This document shows, piece after piece, positions 11,401 to 22,909 of a stretch of DNA of 64,000 nt. Both the position numbers and the translations under genes were made by a program. The DNA is from Cloeon dipterum (taxonomy: Eukaryota > Arthropoda > Insecta > Ephemeroptera > Baetidae), in assembly GCF_949628265.1 (NCBI RefSeq), contig NC_088790.1, forward strand, positions 9,118,545-9,182,544. The letters run 5' to 3'. The stretch's first letter is position 1, and the number at the start of each line of letters is the position of its first letter. Under the pieces are notes generated by a model. The model was not told where the DNA came from and ran no database searches. It saw nothing but the letters and a program-made list of their open reading frames with translations.

Positions 11401-12063
11401 ACTGGCCTCAGTTACCAACGCAGTTTAAATTATTTTCAACGTTTCACTTACTCAACGCAGTTTTTCACACTTAATATATAAAATATTAAACTTCTTATTG
11501 AGTTTAGTGGCTTCAATTTACACCACAAGTGCTAACACCTTCATGTTTCTGGAAAGCAGGCTGAATGAGTTGTTTAACTTCATCAAACGATCAGATTATT
11601 GTGCGAACCTGGCGCTTAAAGTGATATTTTTATTATGGCTTGCCACGAAACACATACTATATGTACACAAAGTTAATAGCTGATTCACAGTAACAATTTT
11701 TCTTGATGCAATCATAGAATTTAAAATCTAAGTGTCATAGTAAGAAGTTAATCATTTTGACTACTAAAGATTGCACTTTCAAGATCTGACACCATAATTT
11801 AAGTCTCAAAAATCTGCTCTACAAATATGATTCTGTGATTTTAATTATCAGTCTCTAAAAAATGTGTTTAGTGTACGTTCAGTCACGAACAGGCCAGAGT
11901 CAATTATTTCAATGGAGTATAGCAGTCTTGTTTTTTCTACTCCTATATACTGGCCGCAATGACGGATGCATTATTAAAAAAAAATACTTAGGCAAGAGCT
12001 TTAAATTGATAGTTGGGGGGTTATAGTTTTACATGATTTATGTTTTGTTTTATGAAAGGGCTA

Positions 12064-12371
12064 TCAATTTACCTCCTCCCAAAAACACTTTCTCCAGTGT
12101 TTCTTAAAAGTACGATCGTTAAGAAACTTCCTGGAACATTTTTTACACGTTTTTGGGCCCTCGTGCTCAGGAAGATGTTCGTCAAGGTCGGCCACAGTGT
12201 TGAAAATTTTGAAACAAATTTTACACGTGGTCTCGTCTAAGTGCGACTTAAAGTGTTCAACGCAGTCTTCGTTCCGTTGGAACTTCTTCTGGCAAATAGA
12301 GCATCGGAAAAAAGATTCATGAACATTGTCAATGTTTCCAATCACTTCTGGCTTCGCCACATCATCGCATC
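12064..12371 (-). CDS. Z19: zinc-finger terminal exon of BTB gene
   Basis: Acceptor GAATTTACAG, then (G)GA in phase 1. Three fingers start CSIC, CKIC and CKKC, with links LDETTC and HEGPKTC. The third ends H-W-R-K-C (C2HC), and the exon stops after FWEEVN. The 84-nt in-phase exon at 12989-13072 lies just upstream and could be included specifically with this and the more distal ends. Confidence 0.8.
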
Positions 12372-12644
12372 CTGTAAATTCAATTAGCTCAAAGTTTAAC
12401 TACAATTTTAACTGGACGTTTGAGGTGTGTAAGAGTGTAAATCCGTGTAGAAATGTGATGTTTTAATTCGGTTCCTAGAAATTTAATAATTTAAATAATT
12501 GCATATTAAACGTTATCGGCGAGGTGAGTTTTGTCGGCCGATAAAAATTGTGTCGCGATCTCGATAGTTTCAACTCGTTTCATAAAATGATCTTGGACAA
12601 TACAGGGATTTGTGATGAAGCAAAGCAGGCTTAATTTCGATTTC

Positions 12645-12805
12645 GTAAAGGAGCTTGGGCCTATAATGTGGCTAACTTTTCGCTTCCCCGCACCGAGGTA
12701 TTTTTTCAAACGCCAGACATTTGTCCTGGACCTGGAGCTGCTATAGAAAGGTGAGAAAACCAGCAAGTGGCGAGTCGGAGCTGGTGCGCCTCCCAGCCCG
12801 TTATT
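12645..12805. repeat. dispersed repeat, copy 1
   Basis: About 150 bp related to 51063-51205. Shared blocks in order are CCCCGCACCGAGG, CGCCAGACATTTGTC, CCAGCAAGTGGCGAGTC and GTGCGCCTCCCAGCC. I found no coding capacity. It may be a SINE or other short interspersed element, but I could not identify convincing internal promoter boxes. Confidence 0.65.
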
Positions 12806-12988
12806 TTGTAAATGGAAAGGACGAATCACTGCCCTTTGATGCAGTGAAAAGGTACTGACGAGGAAATCGCTATCTTAGAGATGTTATAGGCACGTTTTAA
12901 TTTTTGGTCATTCATTTCCTGTGCACTATCTTTTCAATGATATTTATTACTACTAAAAAAATAATGATTATAGCAAAAAGTTAAATAC

Positions 12989-13072
12989 CTTGTAACTGTT
13001 CCAGTTGGCTTTGAACTGGAATTTTGTTGGCTAGGTCAGGATGCTCTAGCAGTTCTCCGGTGGGCGTTTCAT
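12989..13072 (-). CDS. internal 84-nt linker exon of BTB gene inside the zinc-finger array
   Basis: Acceptor ATGTTGCAG, 84 nt open in phase 1-1, donor GTATTT. It encodes an acidic, Leu/Gln-rich stretch beginning DETPTGELLEH with no finger. Because both ends are phase 1, it could be inserted between the common exons and any distal Z exon without changing frame. Its position, after 18 usable terminal exons, is odd: it would only be available to transcripts reaching Z19-Z21, so it may be a subgroup-specific linker. Confidence 0.6.
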
Positions 13073-13099
13073 CTGCAACATAATTTTGATGTATTAGGA

Positions 13100-13330
13100 A
13101 TGTTTGTTTGCGAGCATGAGATTTTGGTGTTCAAATGATATTGCAGCTGGCGAAGCACCCGCTAGAGAGGACCCTTTTACATTTGTACCAGGTGGTTCGG
13201 CCCAGGTGAACTACCCTATGTCTAATCAGACTACTAACTGTCGAACGCCTGTAAACATTTCGCGCGAGTGGTCTCGTCTAAGTACGACCTGACGTAGTTG
13301 CTGCAACTTTTACTGTGTGCCAAAGAACTT
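13100..13330 (-). pseudogene. decayed zinc-finger exon remnant (P5)
   Basis: Minus-strand pieces VRSYLDETTRAKCLQAF resemble the Z19 pattern FKSHLDETTCKICFKIF with one cysteine changed to Arg. Several stops follow. The remnant lies next to Z19, suggesting an old duplicate of it. Confidence 0.45.
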
Positions 13331-14290
13331 GTGATGCTCAGAGCACAATCTGACGCCAACTTCCACGACTTTCAGTGGCATCTTGGCGTCAACAAGGCAG
13401 TATTGCGCGATACAGGCAGATGCAGGCCTGAATATCCAAATATGTATAAAGCGTCCATTCAACCCACTGGCAAAATAATTTGAAGTATATATTAATGGTT
13501 AGAAATCACACACGTCCTTTGACTGTTAGTATGATTAATTTTTATTTTAAGCCTACACCAACAGAGTATTATGTATATCGGGAATTCAATCCACTTTGGG
13601 GTATTTATTTATTTTTATTTAGGGGTGTAAGTTCATTTTTTTAGAAAACAAAAAAATAATAACTCTGCGTCTATAGTGACAGTCAAATGACTGTCTCTAA
13701 ACACTTTCTTTTAAAAGGTTAAAGTTGGGTTCATAAATTAAAATCCTTTGTAAAAATAATTAAACATCCAGTACGCAAATATAAACGATAGAGGTAAATT
13801 TGAAAAGTGAAGTGATGAATACATTTATTCTATTAAAAAACTACAGTCGGTAATTGTTATCAGGACCATATACATTTAGCCGTTTTTTATTATTATTGTT
13901 GTTCATTCTCATTCAAACCGAATGAGGTACAAAATAACATTCATACAAGGAAAAGTAAAAATTCTAGCGGAAAACCGATAAATGAGACCGAATACATCGC
14001 AATACGATCCTTGCCAATCACTTTATTGTGTATATATACGGTGCCACTGGCAGGTCTTTCCAAGGGAACAGTGAGAGAGAACGCACGCTGGCCGAAAACA
14101 CTAAGAAGTCTTCGTGTCGGGGGCGGCTGTAGGCGGGGGTGCCGGCTGATTTCCGCTCTAGAATACCAGCTTGAGAGGTCATCACCGGTTTTACGAGCGT
14201 CAGTTACGTCACTCTCGCAGACTACGCGCCGCAGCAGTGTTTGGGCCGCTTTACCCACGAACAAATTTTTGCTGCTTTGGTTAAAGGATT

Positions 14291-14592
14291 TTAAGATTTG
14301 GGACAGGTTTTGAGACAATGTGCCTTGAGAGTGCTCACGCAGGAAAAAGTCTTATTGCATTTATTACAGGTGGTTAAGCCCTTGTGCAGAGCCATGTGTC
14401 TCTTCAAGTTTCTTGCCATGGTATACTTTTTGCCGCAAACCGGGCACGTGGTCTTGTTAAAGTGCAATTTGATATGGCCGACGCAGTTGGAGCGATGTTT
14501 GTATATCTTCTCGCAGAAAGGGCAGTGGAATTCGGAGCCAACGATCACGGGAAACACCCTCACGCCGTCGTCAAGGTTGATCTCCCCGTCTC
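14291..14592 (-). CDS. Z18: zinc-finger terminal exon of BTB gene
   Basis: Acceptor GGCCTTTTGCAG, then (G)GA in phase 1 (GDGEINLDDG...). Three fingers start CPFC, CPVC and CNKC, linked by FNKTTC and HKGLTTC. The third ends H-C-L-K-T-C. The lead-in resembles that of the decayed exon at 19666-19901 (GDGQEG...), pointing to a shared origin. The exon ends with PKS and a stop. The open stretch 13941-14290 downstream is probably 3' UTR. Confidence 0.82.
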
Positions 14593-16481
14593 CTGCAAAA
14601 GGCCTTCCAGTCTTAGCGACAGCATTTTAACAATTTACTGTATATAAATGTCTATTTTGAATACGTTTGTTTGACAAAAAGGACCCTACAAAAATTTCTC
14701 CCCGCACATAACGCGTATAAAACCTAATGCTGAAACAGAGATATAAGCTGGATAAACCCGGCTGAAAAAGTATGCTGAAAGCATGCGTCATGTTATGAAA
14801 CAGCAGAAATCGGGATATAATCCAATTTCGCTTTTCATCGAATATACGGCTAGCTCTATGGCAGTTTAAAGGATTTAAACGGCTCTAAAAACGTTTATGG
14901 CGGGTTTAACCTTTGCGTTTAGGTTTTCAGTATATAAGTTTTATCCTGTTTAGAGCAGTTTTATGTCGGTTGTATGGCTTCCTTTAATCCGTACTGCTAA
15001 TTGCATAGCCCTCGGTATATAAAGCGGGTGGTGTGCTTTTTAGCTTTCAATTTCTGCTTACTAGAAAAGGCTCTTTATAATAAAAGCGCAATAAAATTTC
15101 TAGGTGATTGAAAGGATCTAAAATTTATTTTTCGAACTCATCATTAATTAAAAACATGCATTATATTCAATTTCAGAGCAACCGAGGCGACTTTTATTAA
15201 GCAAAAAACGCCGCCATATTACCGAAAAATAAATTAAAAATGAATCAATATTTAATTCTATGCCCATCTAAACCCAAAGCTCGATAAACACCAAGGAAGC
15301 TGCTTTTATATATTATTCCAATCGACGATTTTGCCACCTATATATTGGCATGACTCAACATGAAAATGACTGTTTTGTATAATTATGTAGCATTAAATTT
15401 ATGTTTTCATCTTTTCATATACAGAACAGAAAAATAAATTAAAAAACATAGAACAAAAATAATTTAAACAACGGAAAGCATCCCCATACCGCATCTTTAA
15501 TATTAAAATTAATTGATTTTTGCTCTACTGAAAATGCGTGCCCAAGTAACTATTTGGTTGGATGAGGTTAATGGCCGCATTAACCATTTTTTTCTTTTTG
15601 TATTAATATTTTAAGATCGATATTGCGTTATACAGCAAATAATTAAAATTATATGAGGGGATGGCGGAGTTTTTCGCTTAATTAAGATCACATCCGTTGC
15701 TTTTGAACTGCGAATAAATACTTTTTATAATTTTCGGGTGGTCGGAAAATTTTGAATAGGGCGTCCTTGGAACAATCAGTGTCAAAAACTTTGAAGCCCT
15801 TGCAGAGACATACACGCACTATGATAATTGAGTTAAATTGAAAAAATATCTGATGATTACCATTTGGAAGAGCCGCATCTGCATCATCTTCAAAGAGACC
15901 AATTGGAACGACTTATTGCCTTTGAATTTTTTAGGGTACGACTTATCTTCGTTTTCTTTGCTGGTGATTTGCCAGTTTTGGTGCCTCATGCTTGTTTTCC
16001 CAGTTCAGGATCTTTTCTTTTCAAGCTGAGTTCGCGTATTTTCTCTTGTGCAACAAATATTGCTAGAATTTCTATGAAATTAAATTCTGTAGGTCTAAGT
16101 CTAGGTGAGGAAAGTTCATTACTCAAAAGACTTTCCTAGATGAGAGTTAAATTGATATTTTTTCACTTTATTTCCATGCTTGCCGGAAACGTTATTTCTT
16201 TCTCGTTAATTCGGTTATTTCCGAATTCAATTTTTTCATTATGTCATAGAAACCGCGCACGCCCTCTGCCTGTTGGTTTAGTGAATTTTGATGGAAAGCA
16301 TGAGAATTATATTTCAGAGATTTCTCGAAGGAGATGTTTAGCTATATTAAGATGATTTCCCGCTTGAGTTAAGTGCTCACTTTATTGTTAGTACTAGAGA
16401 AAAATGCTGCTCACAAAATTCCTTCTGTGCGCGTGTTATTATTTTTTGACATAGTTAATTTCTATTTAGTTTTGTAATTAA

Positions 16482-16798
16482 TTATTGATTTGTAAATAAA
16501 GGGCACACGTGAGTGACGAGTTGGTGAATGGAGCTGAAAATTCTTCTGCAATTTTTGCAGGTGGTGCGTCCCTCGTGCCTGGCCATGTGTTTGTTTAAGT
16601 TGCCGCGGGTGCCGCAATTTTTTCCGCAAATCGAGCACGTGGTCTCGCCCAAATGCGACCTTATATGCGCGGTGCAGTTCTTGCGGTGTCTGAAGCTTCT
16701 CTGGCAAAAAGAGCATTCAAATGCAGAGCCGACTCTCAAGGCAACAGGCTTCGTCACGCCACCGTCGCGGCTGCCGTGGATGAAATTCGGATCGTATC
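16482..16798 (-). CDS. Z17: zinc-finger terminal exon of BTB gene
   Basis: Acceptor CTCAAATTGCAG, then (G)GA in phase 1 (GYDPNFIHG...). Three fingers start CSFC, CSIC and CKNC, with links LGETTC and HEGRTTC. The third ends H-V-C. The exon stops after PLFTNQ. The lead-in V-T-K-P-V-A-L-R-V-G resembles Z14 (VTKPLPLKVG). Confidence 0.83.
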
Positions 16799-17436
16799 CT
16801 GCAATTTGAGTTTCCACTTTCAAACAAAGACACTGTATAACATGCAGAAATGGAGAGTAAGTTTCATTTAAACTATCAAATTGTGTGCGAAATGATATTT
16901 GCTCGTGGAAGAGTACGAAAGATTTAAAAATAAACATTTTCACTCTTTGGATTAATATTTTATTTCGCAACCTTTAACACATACATGCATATGTTTAGAC
17001 ACATCTCTGCTCTTTTAAAGATTTATACCAGTTTACACCAAATCAGCTGCATAATATATAAGTTTAAATTAATTTTTACAATTTTCGGTCTGTTCTTGGA
17101 TCAAGCTCTAGTTTGGAGGATGTGCCAAAACGATTGTTTATTTATTATTGTTAACGGATGAATTTTAACGATCTAGTTCTGTAAAAAGAACCAACTGTCA
17201 AAACTAGTCTAAAGAGCTATAGGATAAAATGCTATAGGGTAAAATGTGTCTGTGACATTTTCTTTTGCTTTGGATCAAGGAAAGTTAATAAATAAATGCG
17301 ATCCACCCTTCTGTGATAGTACTTTTCAAGCTGCGCGTTCTATTAAAGTATGTATATTAGTTGAATTTTAATTTTAAAGACTACATAATACATCATGGCA
17401 CGGTTATATAATTTGAATTTGCCACTAATTAAATGT

Positions 17437-17741
17437 TTAGGTTCCGGAACATTTATTCAAGTGAATTTTGAGTCTGTCCGCCCTGGAGAACACCTTTTTG
17501 CACTTAGGGCAGGTGGTGCGGCCCTCGTGCAAGGCCATGTGCAGCTTCAGGTCACCAGGCCGGCCAAACTCGCGACCGCACACGCTGCACGTGGTCTCGC
17601 AGAAGTGCGTCTTTATGTGCAAGGCACATTTGAAGCGGTCGGACAGGTACTTGTTGCACACAGGGCACGCGTAGCAGCCAGAGTTGAGCTTCACGGGCAC
17701 CGCCGCTGCCTTTGAGTCTTTGCTGCTCTGCGGCTCGCGGT
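17437..17741 (-). CDS. Z16: zinc-finger terminal exon of BTB gene
   Basis: Acceptor GTGAAGTTGCAG, then (G)AC in phase 1 and a Ser/Lys/Ala-rich lead-in. Three fingers start CPVC, CSVC and CPKC, with links FCETTC and HEGRTTC. The third ends H-L-N-K-C (C2HC), followed by SGT and a stop. The DNA is locally GC-richer than its flanks, as in other conserved array exons. Confidence 0.83.
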
Positions 17742-18443
17742 CTGCAACTTCACAATTAGCTTCACGTTAACAGAGTACTCAAACCCAAGTGATGGGCAAA
17801 TTCAACTCATGCTAAAAACATGTTTTTGTACAAACATAAAATGAATTATTTAATTTTTACGAAAAAAATATATAAAAATATCAAATATCGGTTTCTATTT
17901 CTGAAAATAAATTTTGTTCGGTGAAAATTTTGTTTTGCAATACACTTTCAGAAAATTCAGTTCAACACTCTTCTTTAATTTCGTAAATAAGCTTCTCGTT
18001 TTGTAAAACAGGGTGTAGGAGCGGTAGTCGTATGAAGTAAAACACTCAACTACTGATTTTTAACTTGCTTTAACTTCCTTTATTAGACTGAGTGAACAGA
18101 GACCGGCCTAAACGGCTGGCCATAAAGTGCGTCGCGAAGTAGAGTTTTATTTGAATCATATTTATTGCTGTGCATTACTAATAAGGGTGAAATTGGGTTT
18201 GCCTTTATTGTCAGAGTTTATTGTAAATTGTAATATCGATGAATTGAGGAAACAATTAGTCAGCTAATTAATGTTGTTAATTTAAGTACACTTTGAGATA
18301 GGAGATATGGGGGAAACTTCTGGAGGTTTTCAGCACCATCTTAAGTGGGGGTGAGAAGTCACAAGAGCACAGGGCGCACTAGCACAAAGTGGGGGAGAGA
18401 GTCAGAGAGAGTCAGAGCAACCACAAGGGTAACGAAACCCGAT

Positions 18444-18721
18444 TTACAGCCACATGCAACTGCGTGACTTATAGTGCTTCTCAAGCTCGCGAACGGTGCT
18501 TAAAACCTTGCTGCAATTTTGGCACGTAGTTCGTCCCTCGTGCACGGCCATGTGAGCTCTTAGGTGGCCGGCAGTACTTTCCTTTTTCCCGCAAACGGTG
18601 CACGTCGTCTCGCCGAGGTGCGACTTGATATGCGCGGCGCAGGCGCCGCGAGAACTGTAGCTCTTCCAGCAAATCAGGCACTTGAATAAGGGTTCGACCT
18701 CCCGAGAAATAGGCTCATACC
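18444..18721 (-). CDS. Z15: zinc-finger terminal exon of BTB gene
   Basis: This exon has no in-frame ATG near its start, so a simple ORF scan misses it. Acceptor GGTTTGCAG, then (G)GG TAT in phase 1 (GYEPISREV...). Three fingers start CLIC, CTVC and CQNC, with links LGETTC and HEGRTTC. The third ends H-Y-K-S-R-S-C. TAA is at 18444-18446 after MWL. The second finger shares G-K-x-E-S-(S/T)-A with Z14, so the two are sister exons. Confidence 0.82.
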
Positions 18722-19036
18722 CTGCAAACCCATTTTTTTCTTAGCTTTATAAGGCAGGTATTAAAAAATTAGTCACAAGTTAAAAATTAATTGCGTGTGA
18801 AAAAATTCCGTCAGAATTTTCTCGCTGTTTTGGCACGTTAAAGAGCAAACAAATCGTAGAATAGAGGGAAGAAAATTGGTGTGAAATAGATTCGCCAGTG
18901 GCAACCCCCATTTAATCAGCAAAAGCGATAAAAGATCATTATTCAAATAAGTCAAAGATTTTAGTCAATGAATTAAGCTGTCATCATAAATTGTTCAATG
19001 CAAATTGATTTTAAGCACTGATAATCATTTGAAGCT

Positions 19037-19353
19037 TCAGGGCAGAGGTGGAGCTGCTCCACACTGGACACTGGAAAACATTTTTGCATCTTTTATTGGT
19101 GGTTCGGCCTTCGTGTTTGATCCTTTATCGTCAAAACTGGGGAAGCACTCTGAACTTACTGCAGTTAACTTTACGCGTTGTCTTGGACAAGTCTTTGTGA
19201 GCGCCAAGTGTTTGCTTGGAGCTGAAAACGTTCCCTGCATTTAGGGCAACTGAGGGACACTGATTTAAACCTCGGATGTCTCGTAAACTGCATGAAATTT
19301 GAGCATCAAGAGCTTCAGCAGAGCTGAACATTATTTTGCAAAAGGTTCAAGTC
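19037..19353 (-). pseudogene. decayed zinc-finger exon remnant (P4)
   Basis: A relict acceptor (GCTTTTCAG) remains near 19353, but the phase-1 frame hits a stop within a few codons. Scattered pieces in different frames (CPSVALNAGNVFSSKQTLGAH; KMFSSVQC) resemble array fingers, and the DNA keeps the GGTTCGGCCTTCGTG block that encodes HEGRTT elsewhere. This is a dead exon. Confidence 0.45.
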
Positions 19354-19665
19354 CTAGCTGAAAAGCGACCTGATAATGTGCATTGCGGGTAGCGAGAGAA
19401 CATGAAAATATAAAATCGAGCATATGTGAATTAGTTTTAAGCCTCTTTTGTTTCCAGGGTTCGCCAATTTTGCAATGTGCAAAAATGCACCAGTTTTTTT
19501 TTGCGCAAAAAAATCAGCTTGAACCCCCATCAGTTTTGGCTTTTCCGCATTTAACCCGAAAAACATCAATAAAACTCAAATAAGTCATATATACCGCCAA
19601 AACGTCATATTCTGATTTTGTAAAATCCCTGACGTTTCTTGATTATTGCCACGTGAGAAAACCTT

Positions 19666-19901
19666 TTAGTATTTTTTAAAGGAGGTTCGACTCTCGTGCA
19701 CCGTCATGTGAATCCTCAGGTTACTGCCCAGAATGAACTTTTGGCCGCAAATCAGGCACGTCGTCTGGTTAAAGTGCGACTTGATGTGATCGCCGCAGGT
19801 GTGGCGACATTCGTAGCTGACTTCACACAAGGGGCGCTGGAATTTTAAGCCAAATTTCCTAGGGACCACACTACTCGAACCTACGCCTTCCTGCCCGTCT
19901 C
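19666..19901 (-). pseudogene. degenerate zinc-finger terminal exon (P3)
   Basis: The acceptor (CTTTTTTCCAG) and phase-1 start (G)GA are intact and the frame is open to TAA. However, the first cysteine of finger 1 is Arg (FQRPLCEVSYECRHTC). Finger 2 (CLIC...H...H) is intact. The next linker reads HESRTSFKKY and then stops, where relatives have HEGRTTC-K-x-C. At most one proper finger is left. The lead-in resembles Z18. Confidence 0.6.
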
Positions 19902-20239
19902 CTGGAAAAAAGCCTTCCTGATCTTAAAAAAGTAACAAAAATATTACTGAAAAATGATCATGTTTTGGATTTTTATGATTCATCCGTTGGATTAAAACAC
20001 TTCCAAATACACTGTCTTAAACTCTAATTTATTTTAGATTGAAATTTACTAATTTCAAGTATAATAATATCAATTAACTTGAAATTTAGGAATGAAGTTC
20101 AGTGTATTTTAATTGATTAGTTTTTCAAGTTCTGAAATGGTTGACTCAAGCTAACGTATTTTTTAGTTTATTAAGCGTTCAATGATTTTCTACTCTTTCA
20201 ACCAGACGCGCCAGGGATTTGTCAGGATTTTCTATGAAC

Positions 20240-20559
20240 TCAATGAGGTTTCCTCTCAAGCCCAGGTATGTCTTGCACTGCTCGGCAAGAGTGAGTTTTA
20301 AATGTATACACCGTACAGAAAACTCGATAGCATTTATGACACGTGGTTCGACCCTCGTGCTTTGCCATGTGATGCTTCAGGTTGTTGGCAGAGCTTTCCG
20401 TTTTTCCGCAGACGGTACACGTGGACTCGCCATAGTGCGACTTGATATGTGCAGTGCAGGATTGGCGATAGTTATAGCTCCTCTTACAAATCGGACACTC
20501 GTATTTGCAGCCCACTTTCAGGGGGAGCGGCTTTGTCACCTCCCCGCGACTTGTGAGTC
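20240..20559 (-). CDS. Z14: zinc-finger terminal exon of BTB gene
   Basis: Acceptor CAATTGATTGCAG, then (G)GA in phase 1 (GLTSRGEVTKP...). Three fingers start CPIC, CTVC and CHKC, with links YGESTC and HEGRTTC. The third ends H-S-C. A short basic tail (LERKPH) precedes TGA. Confidence 0.83.
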
Positions 20560-21188
20560 CTGCAATCAATTGAGCAAAGAACTGAATTGATTCATTTTAT
20601 TTATCAATTTCAATTTCTACGCTACGCTTATGAAGATCCAGTTCAAATAGTTGAGATCTAAACTGCAATAATTGACTATGGTAAACTCTGTCCTTTAGCG
20701 TTTCGAACTGAAGTGTTTCTGGTAATTAAATCTGTGCACTCAAGCACAACAATGACCACATTCGGAGAGCACTTTTTAATAGATCTGCTGCGCTTTTATG
20801 TTGGTTCATGTACTCAATTCCCTTTATATTTAGAATGTGCCGTTAAGAACTATTTCAGACGGTGACGTAATCTGTACTTTAAAATTCTTTTAACTCTGAC
20901 CATTATCGTTGATGAACAGAGAGCGCATTTTCGAGCAGCCAACGCAAGTAATTCGAAATTATTATGATATGAATTTTAGGGGCAAATTGAGATATATTTT
21001 TATCAAAACTATTTTGCGATCTAGGGATTTTTCAATCAACTTGCTAATTTACCATTTAAAAATGTTTATTTTTTCCTTTAGGTGATAATTTATTCAGAAT
21101 AATAAACTATTCGCATCAATCAGATTACCGATCGCAATGGAAATAAAAAAATCATGAATATTTGATTTAGAGGTGGCGTGGGAGCGCT

Positions 21189-21505
21189 TTAAAACTCAGT
21201 CACGTCTTCCTCTTTGATTCGGAACGGTTTGCAGGTCGCAAAGCAGGTGACCATGTGCTTTTTCAGGTACTACTCGGTGGAGAACACCCTGGCGCAGATG
21301 ACACAAGTGGTTCGGCCCTCATGCACGGCCATGTGAGTCTTCAGGTGGCTGCGGGTGCCGCACGTTTTGCCACAAAATGAGCACCTAGTGCTTTCCAGGT
21401 GTGACTTGATATGCGCCAGGCAGTAGTTGCGCGCGTTGAACCGTTTGCGGCATTCCGAGCACTCGTAACCGCTGTTTAAAGGCACTGGTGTAATGCACGC
21501 AAGAT
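21189..21505 (-). CDS. Z13: zinc-finger terminal exon with a nonsense codon in the last finger
   Basis: Acceptor CCGGTTTCAG, then (G)AT in phase 1 (DLACITPVPLNSG...). Two complete fingers start CSEC and CSFC, and a third begins CVIC but is cut by TAG (21270-21272) after VFSTE. Beyond the TAG the same frame stays open for 26 more codons to TAA 21189-21191 and supplies the missing half finger (YLKKHMVTCFATC). The exon therefore looks recently truncated by one substitution, unless the stop is polymorphic, edited or a sequencing error. Fingers 1 and 2 alone could still be made. Confidence 0.75.
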
Positions 21506-21629
21506 CTGAAACCGGAGACGATATGTTCCAATTTTTAAATCAAATACAAGAGGAACAAACGTTATATTGATAAATTTGAAATATCCGTAGAAATTGAGGT
21601 CTTTTGACATCATATGAATGGATGATAAA

Positions 21630-22620
21630 ACTCCAGTGTGGAATAATGCTTGGTGCTTGGATAGATCCACGTTTGCCATAACCGACACTGTAGTGCATTT
21701 TGGCAGGTATTCCAAAATTCCAATTCCAATCTATTTTAAAACGCACCTCTAGCAATTACTGCGCCAAAACTTCGTAGCCTATAAACGTTATCCGCTGGCG
21801 TTCAAAACTTAAATTATGTTGATTTCAATTTCATTCAAATAGCCATAAATTAATCAAAATTAATTTGATTTTATTATTTACATCTCTATTTTTCTTTTGG
21901 TCGAGGTAAAGCTCTGAGAACTTTGCATGCGTAATGGTCTTCAAGCTGGAGGCTCAGTTGCTAAATTGGCATGCTTGTGTGTCCATGTGATACTTTAGGT
22001 TTTTGGGAAAGCTGAATATTCTACCACAAATGGGACACTTGGTTTCACCAAAATGCGACTTTATGTGCTGATTGCAGTTTTTCCGACGAGAGTAGAGATT
22101 TTGACAGTAGGGGCACCGAAAATAGGAGCCGACCTTCAAAGAGACCAGTTCGATGTTGACGTCATTCTCCAATCCTGCAAAAAGTGCATATTTACTAGCC
22201 TCAATCAATTCTTGGTTTTTGCTGAATTTAATTGATTTGAAAGCAGGATTTTGAAATTTTCTTCACCCTTACAGAATTTATTTAATTATTTTTTTACGTT
22301 TTTTTTTCAGACGCAACTAAACTGCAAAGCCTATATCACTTCCAAGAGACCTGATCCCTCAGTTATCGCCAGGGACGAGAATCGAGTAGGGTTATTTTTT
22401 GGCTAAGTTTGAAATATAGGCCAAAATTTTGAGCTTTTTTGAAACGTTCAATTTCGGAAATGGCGCAGACGAGGCTTTAAGAGACAATTTTCTAAGGAGA
22501 ATCACTCGCGTGGACCATTTCTCACAATCAATTTTAGCGCGAGGCTCAACTCATCGCTTGGCTCTGTGAACTATCTTTGCGTGTAGCTTGAGATTGGCGG
22601 CGGTGCTAGCGACGTGGTGG
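21630..22620. repeat. tandem segmental duplication, unit 1
   Basis: About 1 kb that is highly similar to 23375-24385 in the same orientation. It includes the Z12 exon, its flanks and the 3' end of Z11. Long identical tracts such as AAACGTTATCCGCTGGCGTT are shared. The copies differ by substitutions and small indels, so the event is fairly recent but not brand new. Confidence 0.85.
21954..22174 (-). CDS. Z12: zinc-finger terminal exon of BTB gene (duplicated with Z10)
   Basis: Acceptor CACTTTTTGCAG, then (G)GA in phase 1 (GLENDVNIELV...). Two fingers: CPYC...H...H, then CPIC...H-x4-C (H-M-D-T-Q-A-C, a C2HC end), and a stop after QFSN. It is the paralog of Z10 made by the 1-kb duplication. Most differences lie in the lead-in and the first finger (for example NLYSRRKNCNQH versus NIYSRRQNCYQH), which could alter DNA contacts. 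Confidence 0.82.
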
Positions 22621-22909
22621 CACTTAAGGCACTGGGTGGCTCCATCGTGCAGCGCCATGTGGTCCTTGAGGGCCCGGGCGTGCGCGAACACCTTCTGGCA
22701 GCGGGGGCATGTGGTGCGGCCCTCGTGCAGCGCCATGTGCTGCTTCAGGTTGCCGCGGTTGCCGTACCGCTTGTTGCACACTCCGCACGTCGTCTCGCCT
22801 CTGTGCGTCCGCGCGTGTGCCATGCAATTGTTCTTCCTGCTGAAGCGCCGCCCGCACACGCCGCACTCGAAGCCGCCGCTTTTGGCTGCCACCACTGCCG
22901 CTTTCTCAC
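22551..22909 (-). CDS. Z11: four-finger terminal exon of BTB gene
   Basis: Acceptor TTGTTGGGCAG, then (G)GT in phase 1 (GEKAAVVAAKSG...). Four fingers start CGVC, CGVC, CPRC and CLKC, with links RGETTC, HEGRTTC and HDGATQC. All four are C2H2, the last ending H-A-K-I-V-H. It is the longest regular finger run in the array. Its DNA is markedly GC-rich against the AT-rich surroundings, consistent with strong coding constraint. Its 3' end (about 75 bp) was copied to 24309-24385. Confidence 0.85.

Noticed and set aside
15838-16355. Plus-strand ORFs of 63, 91 and 71 codons between Z18 and Z17
   Set aside because: AT-rich, hydrophobic chance translations; neither strand shows zinc-finger remains here.
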